The notes: generated by a model from the sequence alone, not told the origin. DNA of 5,688 nt from Gammaproteobacteria bacterium (GCA_030613605.1 JAUWLO010000132.1:1-5688); one strand, 5' to 3'; shown: positions 1 through 5,575, counted from the first letter of the stretch. Numbers and translations are program-made.

Positions 1-540
1 GTGCTTATGCCTTCAATATCACCATTTTTCACAACCCGTCCTTTCAGGACACTTGTTACGATTGCCGTATTGATGGGCCTGGTAACCCTCAGCGGCTGTT
101 CATCAACAACTAAACGCCACGCTGCCGTCGCAAAAAGTAGCCCTCTGTTTGCAAAAACTGCCAAACAAACCAGCACCCAGAAACGGCTGGCCCAACACTT
201 CCGCAGCTGGCAATGGGCTCCCTACCGGCTCGGGGGTAACAGCAAACGTGGTGTTGATTGCTCAGGATTTGTGCAGATTACTTATCGGGACGTTTTTGCC
301 AAATCGATACCACGAACAACAAAACAACTCGCAAAGGTTGGCAAAACTATTCCACAAAAAAACCTCAAATTTGGCGATCTGGTATTCTTCAAAACGAGTC
401 GCAAAGTAAGACATGTAGGGATTTACATCGGTCGCGGCAAGTTCATCCATGCCTCTACCTCCCGAGGGGTGATGCAATCAAATCTGGGCTCAATCTACTG
501 GAAAAAACACTACTGGATGGCAAAACGCATCCCTGGCTAG
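1..540 (+). CDS. NlpC/P60-family lipoprotein, putative peptidoglycan endopeptidase (Spr/MepS-like)
   Basis: Predicted outer-membrane-anchored cysteine peptidase that cleaves peptide bonds in peptidoglycan stem peptides or cross-links. A hydrophobic signal segment (about residues 17-30) ends in a lipobox, Leu-Ser-Gly-Cys at 30-33, so Cys33 should be lipidated. A short Ser/Thr/Lys-rich linker leads to the NlpC/P60 domain (about 63-177). The nucleophile is Cys87 in GVDCSGFVQ. The histidines are His138 (VRHVGIYIG) and His150 (KFIHAST), completing the usual Cys-His-His set. GDLVFF (125-130) is also typical. The length of about 177-179 aa fits single-domain Spr/NlpC proteins. The frame opens with GTG at base 1, and an in-frame ATG lies at base 7. 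Because the window starts here, the ribosome binding site is not visible and the start cannot be decided. The family is clear, but which paralogue (MepS, NlpC, other) cannot be told. Confidence 0.9.
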   Translation: MLMPSISPFFTTRPFRTLVTIAVLMGLVTLSGCSSTTKRHAAVAKSSPLFAKTAKQTSTQKRLAQHFRSWQWAPYRLGGNSKRGVDCSGFVQITYRDVFAKSIPRTTKQLAKVGKTIPQKNLKFGDLVFFKTSRKVRHVGIYIGRGKFIHASTSRGVMQSNLGSIYWKKHYWMAKRIPG

Positions 541-557
541 CAGCCAAATCAACATTG

Positions 558-571
558 CCGTAGGTCTACGG
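558..571. repeat. Short perfect inverted repeat downstream of the NlpC/P60 gene
   Basis: CCGTAG and CTACGG flank a central GT, giving a 14-bp perfect dyad 18 bases after the lipoprotein stop codon. As RNA it could fold into a five-pair stem with a four-base loop, extended by an outer G-U pair. No T-run follows it, so it is a poor rho-independent terminator. It lies just upstream of the predicted csp promoter, so it could be an operator or a 3'-end stabilising hairpin. Function is not established. Confidence 0.4.
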
Positions 572-581
572 TACACCAAAC

Positions 582-610
582 GTAGCATTCAAAGAAAAAA
601 AGGCTATAAT
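582..610 (+). promoter_or_regulatory. Predicted sigma-70 promoter for the cold shock gene
   Basis: A perfect -10 hexamer TATAAT lies at 605-610. With a 17-bp spacer the -35 position is GTAGCA (582-587), only a 3/6 match, so recognition would rest mainly on the -10 box. Transcription would start near base 617, giving a leader of about 149 nt before the csp start at 766. A second -10-like hexamer, TATATT at 730-735, has a poor -35 and would give a leader of about 24 nt. Confidence 0.5.
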
Positions 611-616
611 ATGCGC

Positions 617-765
617 TGCAGCAGCTTTTGGCGTTGGCGGTTCTTGATCGAAAAATCCAGTTCACCCTGGCATTACATGTCTGCCTGCAAAACCATTCTT
701 AAAATCTATAGTGGTATCTATAGTTAGGATATATTGTTTAATTGTAAAAAGAGAAGGTAAATGTA
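617..765 (+). promoter_or_regulatory. Putative long 5' leader of the cold shock mRNA
   Basis: If transcription begins at the TATAAT box at 605-610, the cold shock mRNA carries an untranslated leader of about 149 nt. Escherichia coli cspA is known to have a leader of similar size whose fold changes with temperature. Here the leader contains a 9-bp direct repeat ATCTATAGT at 704-712 and 716-724 (period 12 bp). Its CTATAG cores are self-complementary and could form a 6-bp stem with a 6-base loop. The 3' end carries the Shine-Dalgarno GAAGG at 753-757. I see no copy of the E. coli cold box. That this leader is a thermosensor is inference by analogy. Confidence 0.35.
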
Positions 766-969
766 ATGGCAACAGGTACAGTGAAGTGGTTTAACGATTC
801 TAAGGGTTTTGGATTTATCGCACCGGATGATGGCGGAGATGATTTGTTTGTTCATTTCAACGCTATCCAGGGTGATGGTTTCAAAACTCTGAAAGAAGGC
901 CAAAAAGTTAGCTTTGATACAGAAGAAGGTCCTAAGGGTCCTGCCGCTGCTAACGTCGTTCCTGAATAA
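766..969 (+). CDS. CspA-family cold shock protein
   Basis: Small single-domain cold shock protein (67 aa) that binds single-stranded RNA or DNA and acts as a cytoplasmic RNA chaperone or transcription antiterminator. The five-stranded beta-barrel signature is complete: GTVKWFNDSKGFGFI at 4-18 contains the RNP1 motif (KGFGFI, 13-18), and DLFVHF at 26-31 is RNP2, with Phe and His residues placed to stack on bases. The C-terminal half (GQKVSFDTEEGPKGPAAANV, 45-64) is also canonical. The start is fixed by the Shine-Dalgarno GAAGG at 753-757, 8 nt from the ATG. A second ATG at 761-763 is followed directly by TAA (764-766) and cannot encode protein. The gene has its own promoter candidate and terminator, so it is probably monocistronic. 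The sequence does not show whether it is cold-induced or constitutive. Confidence 0.97.
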   Translation: MATGTVKWFNDSKGFGFIAPDDGGDDLFVHFNAIQGDGFKTLKEGQKVSFDTEEGPKGPAAANVVPE

Positions 970-990
970 ATTCAGCTCGACATAAAGCTT

Positions 991-1019
991 AAAGAACCCT
1001 GCCTTTTGGCGGGGTTTTT
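991..1019 (+). terminator. Rho-independent terminator of the cold shock gene
   Basis: A 7-bp stem, CCCTGCC (997-1003) with GGCGGGG (1008-1014), includes one G-U pair, has a TTTT loop and is followed by five Ts (1015-1019). An A-rich stretch precedes it (991-996). It lies 28 bases after the csp stop, a textbook intrinsic terminator. Confidence 0.9.
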
Positions 1020-1034
1020 GCGTTTTGAACTATT

Positions 1035-1079
1035 GTTTTATAACAAATAGTTTTGTAACAAATGGTTTTATAATAGATG
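1035..1079 (+). repeat. Three imperfect 15-bp tandem repeats upstream of the DUF82 gene
   Basis: Three head-to-tail units occupy 1035-1049, 1050-1064 and 1065-1079. Each begins GTTTT followed by RTAA; units 1 and 2 differ at 2 of 15 positions, and unit 3 is more diverged. A fainter partial copy may lie at 1022-1034. Units 1 and 2 are centred on small dyads: TTGTT/AACAA around 1033-1046 and TTTGT-A-ACAAA at 1052-1062. The array ends 4 bases before the DUF82 ATG and contains its best -10 box, so it is probably a repeated regulator site or a local slippage expansion of promoter DNA. Confidence 0.6.
1069..1074 (+). promoter_or_regulatory. Predicted -10 box of the DUF82 gene
   Basis: A perfect TATAAT sits in the third tandem repeat. 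A start of transcription about 7 nt downstream would be near base 1081, only about 3 nt before the ATG at 1084, so the transcript would be leaderless or nearly so. The -35 position (around 1046-1051, AATAGT) is not recognisable, and there is no TG extension. The first repeat carries a related TATAAC at 1039-1044, which would give a normal leader of roughly 33 nt. The hexamer match is certain but its use is a guess. Confidence 0.4.
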
Positions 1080-1083
1080 CACT

Positions 1084-1536
1084 ATGAAATTTCTCTGCGA
1101 TGAGATGCTCAAGGGACTTGCCAGGTGGTTACGCGCAGCAGGTTATGACACCGAAATGGCCAAAGACGGTGAAACCGATCGGGAACTGATTCGGCAGGCG
1201 CGCGCATCCAGACGATTATTAATAACGCGCGACAACAAACTGATGGAATTTCGCAATGCAGCCGATACTGTGCGCCTACTCCATTGCACAGATACGGATA
1301 ACTGCGCAAAAATCCTCAAACAAAAAACCTCGGTCAACTGGTTACACCAGCCATTTTCACGCTGCCTGCTGTGTAATACACCGCTCATCGGGTTAGAGAA
1401 TACCGCAGAGGTTTCGGTTCCAGATGATGTCAGGAATACTCCTCTCTTCCAATGCCCCGACTGCAAACGAATATACTGGTCAGGCGGACACGTACAACGT
1501 ATGCGTGAAAAACTGGAAGGCTGGGCAAAAGTCTAA
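1084..1536 (+). CDS. Mut7-C RNase domain protein (DUF82), PIN-like fold plus zinc ribbon
   Basis: Predicted cytoplasmic ribonuclease of the Mut7-C family, named after the C-terminal domain of C. elegans MUT-7. The family is proposed to combine a PIN-like nuclease fold with a C-terminal zinc ribbon, but the substrate of bacterial members is not established. Visible signatures: the N-terminal strand and acidic pair KFLCDEML (2-9, Asp6/Glu7), then GLARWLRAAGYDT (11-23), then LLITRDNKL (45-53, Asp50). These acidic residues are the likely metal ligands. Zinc ligand pairs are Cys94/Cys97 and Cys124/Cys127, followed by the hallmark RIYWSGGHVQRM (129-140). The length of 150 aa is normal for a stand-alone member. 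No Shine-Dalgarno sequence precedes the ATG at 1084. The csp terminator upstream isolates it, and the downstream gene is convergent, so it should be monocistronic. Confidence 0.88.
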   Translation: MKFLCDEMLKGLARWLRAAGYDTEMAKDGETDRELIRQARASRRLLITRDNKLMEFRNAADTVRLLHCTDTDNCAKILKQKTSVNWLHQPFSRCLLCNTPLIGLENTAEVSVPDDVRNTPLFQCPDCKRIYWSGGHVQRMREKLEGWAKV

Positions 1537-1560
1537 CCAGGCGTCGCATCACCTGCCTGG
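1537..1560. terminator. Possible bidirectional terminator between convergent genes
   Basis: CCAGGC (1537-1542) and GCCTGG (1555-1560) form a 6-bp GC-rich inverted repeat, extendable by a G-U pair, with a loop of 10-12 bases. It starts directly after the DUF82 stop and spans the mscS stop codon (1549-1551). On the minus strand a broken T-rich stretch follows; on the plus strand the T-run is weak. The position suits shared termination, but the hairpin is modest. Confidence 0.4.
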
Positions 1561-2655
1561 CATTTCCTTGATGTACACATCCTGTTTGCTATAAGGAATT
1601 TCGATTCCCTCGGCATTAAAGCGTTTATAGATCGTCGTATTAAGGATGTCCAGAACACGGCCACGCTCTTCTGGTGTTTCCGTCCAACACAATAAATCCA
1701 GATCAAGACTGGAGGCTCCAAATGCCCGGAAACGAACCCTTGGTTCGGGAGTATCACATACCTGAGGTTCTTTGACCGCAATCTCCATAAGCACGTCTTT
1801 CACCTGGTCAATATCCGACCCATAGGCCACGCCCACACTGACCTGGATACGATACTTTTCATGCGGACCACCGGACTCGTTGATCACACGCGTATTGCCC
1901 ATAATGGAATTGGGAATGGTGATTTCCACATCCCCGCGTGTAAGCAGGCGAGTACTACGAATACCGATGTGTGTAACCTTGCCACGCTCGCCACTGTCCA
2001 GCACGATGTAATCGTCGATCTTATACGGCGCATCGGCAAGAATAAAAACACCGGAAAACAAATTCGCCAACGTATCTTTGGCGGCAAAACCAACGGCAAT
2101 ACCCACAACACCAGCCGAAGCCAGCCAGGCGGTCATATCAATATCCCATGACCTGAAAATCAGATAGACCGCAATTGCCAAGATTATAATCAAACCCAAA
2201 TTTTCGAACAAAGGTCGCGTCTGTGGACGCACCATCGAATGTTCACGAGCGCCTCGGCTCATAGCACGCAACACAATACGAATAAACCTCAGCAGAAAAC
2301 CCGTCCAGATAATAACTAACGTGGTGGCAATAATTGACTGGAAAATATTTTCGGCTGTCTGGGGTAATGCCAATGGCTCAATAGCCAGTACTGCGCCGAC
2401 AAACACCAGACTCCAGAATAGTGGTTTGTGAAAAGCAGCTATAAGCTGATCATCCCAACGAACATTGGTTCGCTTCACCAGACGACCTATCACATTTATA
2501 ACAATCGTCGTGGCTATGCTAGCGGTGATGAAAGCCAGCACCAATATCAACAACGAGAGCACAATAGGATAATCGGAAAAGATTTCTGTTGCTGATTGAA
2601 ATGGTGCCAGCAACTCGCCAAGAACACCTGCCTGGTTAGACTGATTATCACCCAT
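1549..2655 (-). CDS. MscS-family small-conductance mechanosensitive ion channel
   Basis: Predicted inner-membrane channel that opens under membrane tension to release ions and small solutes during hypo-osmotic shock. The 368-aa protein has about five hydrophobic segments (roughly 30-57, 78-95, 106-130, 152-168 and 174-207). The last is the pore helix with the Gly/Ala-rich family pattern GVVGIAVGFAAKDTLANLF (182-200) followed by SGVFIL. The cytoplasmic beta-domain follows: DDYIVLDSGERGKVTHIGIR (214-233) and DVEITIPNS (242-250), then the alpha/beta C-terminal vestibule. It is larger than the three-helix E. coli MscS (286 aa) because of extra N-terminal helices, a common variant. The ATG at 2655 has a good Shine-Dalgarno, GGGAG, 8 nt upstream. 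It is the second gene of an operon, 33 bp after the MgtC-family stop codon. No key element appears missing. Confidence 0.93.
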   Translation of the reverse strand: MGDNQSNQAGVLGELLAPFQSATEIFSDYPIVLSLLILVLAFITASIATTIVINVIGRLVKRTNVRWDDQLIAAFHKPLFWSLVFVGAVLAIEPLALPQTAENIFQSIIATTLVIIWTGFLLRFIRIVLRAMSRGAREHSMVRPQTRPLFENLGLIIILAIAVYLIFRSWDIDMTAWLASAGVVGIAVGFAAKDTLANLFSGVFILADAPYKIDDYIVLDSGERGKVTHIGIRSTRLLTRGDVEITIPNSIMGNTRVINESGGPHEKYRIQVSVGVAYGSDIDQVKDVLMEIAVKEPQVCDTPEPRVRFRAFGASSLDLDLLCWTETPEERGRVLDILNTTIYKRFNAEGIEIPYSKQDVYIKEMPGR

Positions 2656-2688
2656 TACTTACACTCCCACCCTTTATTCCAAAACCCA

Positions 2689-3378
2689 TCAACATGGTGT
2701 AATTCTGAATTCATTTACATCATCCATATCCATTAGACTCTGAGCAAGATTACGGAAATTTTTCTTATCCCTGGTGCGAACCGTCATTTCATATTCAAAC
2801 GATTTACCTTCATCACTCAGGCGATAACTGGATTCAAAAGCTTTGATATTGTGTTGGGATATGAGCGAGCGCAATGCTTCCTCATCCACATGGCCTTTGC
2901 TTCGAATAAAGCGCACTGAAAATTTGGCATACATATGCGCTGGTAAAACGCTCTCAAACCAACGGAATACGGATAATGTAAGAACTGTAATGATGGTAGC
3001 AAGCAGTGCCGGAAAAAATAGTCCCATGCCGATAACGATACCAATGGATGCCGTCATCCAGATCGAGGCCGCTGTGGTCAGGCCGCGAACCGTCAAGCCC
3101 TCTTTGATAATAACCCCGGCGCCCAGAAAACCAATGCCCGTCATAATACCTTGCGCCATACGGGATGGATCAACACGAATTGTATCCATGAATTCCTCTG
3201 GCACCAGGCCCCACTGATAAACCATTAACACCATCAGCAAGCTTGATGAAACACAAACTAAAGCATGGGTTCGAAAACCAGCTTCGCGGCCATGCATGGC
3301 ACGTTCCAGACCAATAATGCCGCCAGCCAGCAATGCCAGCCCCAGGCGTAATGCCATCAAACTATAATCTGCATCCAT
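2689..3378 (-). CDS. MgtC/SapB-family membrane protein
   Basis: Inner-membrane protein of the MgtC/SapB family; family members are associated with magnesium limitation, intracellular virulence and modulation of ATP synthase, but many environmental homologues are uncharacterised. The N-terminal half has about four membrane segments and the family motifs: LAGGIIGLERA (18-28), GFRTHALVC (35-43), the conserved DPSR (71-74), GIGFLGAGVII (82-92) and GLTTAASIW (100-108), in numbering that counts from the GTG at 3381. The C-terminal part (about 152-230) is soluble and resembles the ACT-like domain of MgtC. Two starts are possible, ATG at 3378 and GTG at 3381. AAGGG (3390-3394 on the minus strand) lies 11 and 8 nt from them respectively, so the GTG is a real alternative. 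It is the first gene of a two-gene operon with mscS. E. coli YhiD is a relative; I do not call it mgtC because the virulence protein is only one branch. Confidence 0.93.
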   Translation of the reverse strand: MDADYSLMALRLGLALLAGGIIGLERAMHGREAGFRTHALVCVSSSLLMVLMVYQWGLVPEEFMDTIRVDPSRMAQGIMTGIGFLGAGVIIKEGLTVRGLTTAASIWMTASIGIVIGMGLFFPALLATIITVLTLSVFRWFESVLPAHMYAKFSVRFIRSKGHVDEEALRSLISQHNIKAFESSYRLSDEGKSFEYEMTVRTRDKKNFRNLAQSLMDMDDVNEFRITPC

Positions 3379-3407
3379 CACTCACCGTTCCCTTAAATAA
3401 ATGTCAC

Positions 3408-3418
3408 GACTATTAGTC
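3408..3418. promoter_or_regulatory. Palindrome in the divergent intergenic region, candidate operator
   Basis: GACTA-T-TAGTC is an 11-bp perfect dyad 30 bp upstream of the MgtC-family start and about 115 bp upstream of the acyl-CoA ligase ATG. It abuts a TTGACC hexamer (3419-3424), a 5/6 match to a -35 box on the plus strand, but the -10 position 17 bp on (CATCAC, 3442-3447) is poor. A 7-bp direct repeat AAGCTGT lies further along, at 3452-3458 and 3467-3473. Regulator and target gene are unknown. Confidence 0.3.
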
Positions 3419-3495
3419 TTGACCGGTTCAATCGCTTTCACCATCACCCTTAAGCTGTCCTTGCAAAAGCTGTGATTTGGAATCACCATACAGAA

Positions 3496-3526
3496 TTGGA
3501 CACACTTTACATACCAGCAAGATACT
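3496..3526 (+). promoter_or_regulatory. Weak promoter candidate for the acyl-CoA ligase gene
   Basis: TTGGAC (3496-3501) and GATACT (3521-3526, a 4/6 match that keeps the key A and final T) are separated by 19 bp, longer than ideal. Transcription would begin near base 3533, almost at the ATG at 3535, which has no Shine-Dalgarno. This is suggestive only. Confidence 0.2.
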
Positions 3527-3534
3527 ACACTACG

Positions 3535-5094
3535 ATGAGCAATAATTTACAATCCATACCTGACGCACTCAGAAGAACAGCCCAAACGTATGACACTGAA
3601 ACCGCCATTCATTTTATGGGGCGTGACACCAGTTTTTCCGAATTTGATCGCGCCAGCGACCAAATAGCTGCCGGACTTACAACGCAGGGCATCAGCCCCG
3701 GAGATCGCGTGGCGCTGTATTGTGTGAATTCCGATACATTTGCCATTGCCTATTTTGGCATCATCAAAACCGGCGCTACAGTGCTGCCGGTCAACCTGTT
3801 ATTGAAACCGGGTGAAATTGAATACATTCTCGATGATGCGGGCGTAACAATGCTCATTTACCACGAGGTATTTAACGAAAATGTTTCGGCCTTTCGACAC
3901 AATCTAGGCAACCTGAAAACCTGCATTGTCATTGGCGATCAGGCGTCCGACCCCAATGACATTCCCTGGTCTGATCTATTAGAGACCAACGGCACGGTAC
4001 CCCAGCCCGATATCGATCCTGCCGAAGATCTCGCCTGCATCCTCTACACCTCCGGCACCACAGGCAAACCCAAAGGCGCCATGCTCACCCATAAAAACCT
4101 GCTTAGTGACACCTATGGGGTGCTTGAGGCGATGAAAATAGAACCCGGCAAAGACAGGCTTCTGGTCGTGCTGCCCATGTTCCATGCCTTTGCAGCAACC
4201 GTGGGAATGCTGACACCGCTATTGTATGGCTGCAGCTTTATCCCGGTGCCAAAATTCGAACCACAACTTGTTATGGACAGCATTGCAGACGGTCAGGCAA
4301 CTATTTTTATGGGCGTTCCCAGCATGTACATTGTGTTACTCAACATGAGTGACGAGCAGGTGAAAAAATTTGATTCAATCGATTATTGTATTTCTGGCGG
4401 AGCCGCCATGCCACAGGAATTAATGAAGCGTTTTGAAAATCGCTTTGGCAAACTGATTTATGAAGGTGATGGTCCCACGGAATGCTCCCCGGTAACCTGC
4501 GTCAACCCAATCGATGGTGAACGCAAACCCGCTTCCGTAGGCCTGCCTATACCCGGCGTTGAAATGTGCATCATGGATAAAGATGCCAACGAATTGGCTA
4601 ACGAAGAAATCGGTGAGATCTGCGTACGTGGCGACAATGTTATGAAAGGTTACTGGAATCGCCCGGAAGAAACTGCCGAATCCTTTCACGAAAACTGGTT
4701 TCGCACTGGCGACCTGGGTTACCGTGATAACGATGGTTATTTTTATATCGTCGACCGCATCAAGGACATGATTATTGTCAATGGCATGAATGTTTATCCA
4801 CGTGTGGTAGAAGAAGTACTGTATCAATTTGATGCCATTCTGGAAGCGGCTGTAGTCGGCGAACCTCACGACCTGCACGGCGAAATTCCAGTCGCCTATG
4901 TATCCCTGAAAGAAAACAAGCAAGCCGATACCGCTGATGTACGTCGCTTCTGTCGTGAACGGCTGGGCAATCATCAGGTACCCCGCAAGGTATTCTTCCT
5001 GGATTCACTGCCTAAAAATGCAGCAGGCAAAATAGTTAAACGCGAGCTCCGAAAACAGGGCGAGCTAGAACGCGGTATTGATAGCCGCAGCTAA
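3535..5094 (+). CDS. AMP-dependent acyl-CoA synthetase, probable long-chain fatty acid-CoA ligase
   Basis: Adenylate-forming enzyme predicted to activate a carboxylic acid, probably a medium- or long-chain fatty acid, with ATP and CoA to acyl-CoA, AMP and pyrophosphate. It is 519 aa from the ATG at 3535, like LcfB-type ligases. Family motifs in order: P-loop LYTSGTTGKPKG (170-181), PMFHAFAATVGM, A5 motif EGDGPTE (310-316), RTGDLGYRD (390-398), hinge DRIKDMIIVNGMNVYP (407-422) and PKNAAGK (493-499) with catalytic Lys499. Asp312 takes the place of the usual aromatic in GYGxTE. The frame is open to a GTG at 3472, but the extra 21 residues look unlike family N-termini, and neither start has a clear Shine-Dalgarno. 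It is transcribed divergently from the MgtC-family gene and converges on the cytochrome gene. Substrate chain length cannot be read from sequence; other acyl substrates are possible. Confidence 0.9.
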   Translation: MSNNLQSIPDALRRTAQTYDTETAIHFMGRDTSFSEFDRASDQIAAGLTTQGISPGDRVALYCVNSDTFAIAYFGIIKTGATVLPVNLLLKPGEIEYILDDAGVTMLIYHEVFNENVSAFRHNLGNLKTCIVIGDQASDPNDIPWSDLLETNGTVPQPDIDPAEDLACILYTSGTTGKPKGAMLTHKNLLSDTYGVLEAMKIEPGKDRLLVVLPMFHAFAATVGMLTPLLYGCSFIPVPKFEPQLVMDSIADGQATIFMGVPSMYIVLLNMSDEQVKKFDSIDYCISGGAAMPQELMKRFENRFGKLIYEGDGPTECSPVTCVNPIDGERKPASVGLPIPGVEMCIMDKDANELANEEIGEICVRGDNVMKGYWNRPEETAESFHENWFRTGDLGYRDNDGYFYIVDRIKDMIIVNGMNVYPRVVEEVLYQFDAILEAAVVGEPHDLHGEIPVAYVSLKENKQADTADVRRFCRERLGNHQVPRKVFFLDSLPKNAAGKIVKRELRKQGELERGIDSRS

Positions 5095-5104
5095 TTATCT
5101 TTGT

Positions 5105-5575
5105 TTAGTATTTCACCTTAATCTTACCAAGCTGCTCTTTGGTAACCCCTGGCACATCGCCACGCTGTTTCCAGCGATTCAAATTCCAGCCACCTTTCCC
5201 CACCCATGCCTTGAACTGAAAAAAGTTCTTCTTACGCTCTCTGTCACTACTGCCAAGGTACTGATACATATTGCCAGGCTTATGGTTCTTTGTATTACTC
5301 CCATCATCCAGCCTTCTCATCAATGCACCCGAGTCTGGCCAACCCACAAAAAATATCAGGCTTGAATAGGTATCCATTCGCGGCCCTTTCATTTTCGCTT
5401 TAAATTCTTTCTTGGCCTGTTTAAATTCACCGTAATAAGGGGCGCTCGAATCATGGCATGCAGAACACTGCTTATCCCAAATCGGTTTTATATGCTTGCG
5501 GTACGTCACTTCTCCGGCTATAGCCGAACCTAAAAAACAAAACAATAAGAATGAAAAAGTAATTACCCTTAACAT
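5105..5575 (-). CDS. Secreted monoheme c-type cytochrome
   Basis: Predicted periplasmic electron carrier of 156 aa. The N-terminus (LRVITFSFLLFCFLGSAIA, 2-20) is a Sec signal peptide with a likely cleavage after Ala20. The single heme-binding motif is CSACH (37-41), close to the mature N-terminus and preceded by HIKPIWDKQ, a context seen in class I-like cytochromes. The axial Met is not certain: Met103 in GNMYQYLG is my best candidate, and Met67 is another. The C-terminal part is basic and rich in aromatics (FKAWVGKGGWNLNRW). An in-frame ATG lies at 5587, but the strong GGAGG (5581-5585) falls inside that extension and sits 5 nt from the ATG at 5575, so 5575 is the start. I do not recognise a specific family or redox partner. 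No cytochrome maturation or oxidase genes are nearby. Confidence 0.85.
   Translation of the reverse strand: MLRVITFSFLLFCFLGSAIAGEVTYRKHIKPIWDKQCSACHDSSAPYYGEFKQAKKEFKAKMKGPRMDTYSSLIFFVGWPDSGALMRRLDDGSNTKNHKPGNMYQYLGSSDRERKKNFFQFKAWVGKGGWNLNRWKQRGDVPGVTKEQLGKIKVKY

Noticed and set aside
615..629. GCTG-CAG-CAGC hairpin followed by TTTT, a possible terminator
   Set aside because: The stem has only 4 bp with a 3-base loop, and it sits directly at the predicted csp transcript start, so termination there is unlikely.
1143..1466. 107-codon open frame on the minus strand inside the DUF82 gene
   Set aside because: It is antisense to a gene with clear PIN-like and zinc-ribbon motifs; the translation has no family signature.
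2843..3217. 124-codon open frame on the plus strand across the MgtC-family gene
   Set aside because: It is a shadow of the conserved MgtC-family frame, with no coherent domain.
3472..3534. Upstream GTG start giving a 21-residue longer acyl-CoA ligase
   Set aside because: The added residues do not resemble a family N-terminus, the GTG has no SD, and the ATG at 3535 gives a protein of typical length.
4420..4974. 184-codon open frame on the minus strand inside the acyl-CoA ligase gene
   Set aside because: It lies wholly antisense to a gene with all adenylate-forming motifs intact. Its translation shows no recognisable domain and reflects the codon pattern of the opposite strand.
5078..5365. 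95-codon open frame on the plus strand overlapping the cytochrome gene
   Set aside because: It overlaps the end of the ligase gene and runs antisense to a gene with a signal peptide, heme motif and strong SD; the product looks like low-complexity shadow translation.
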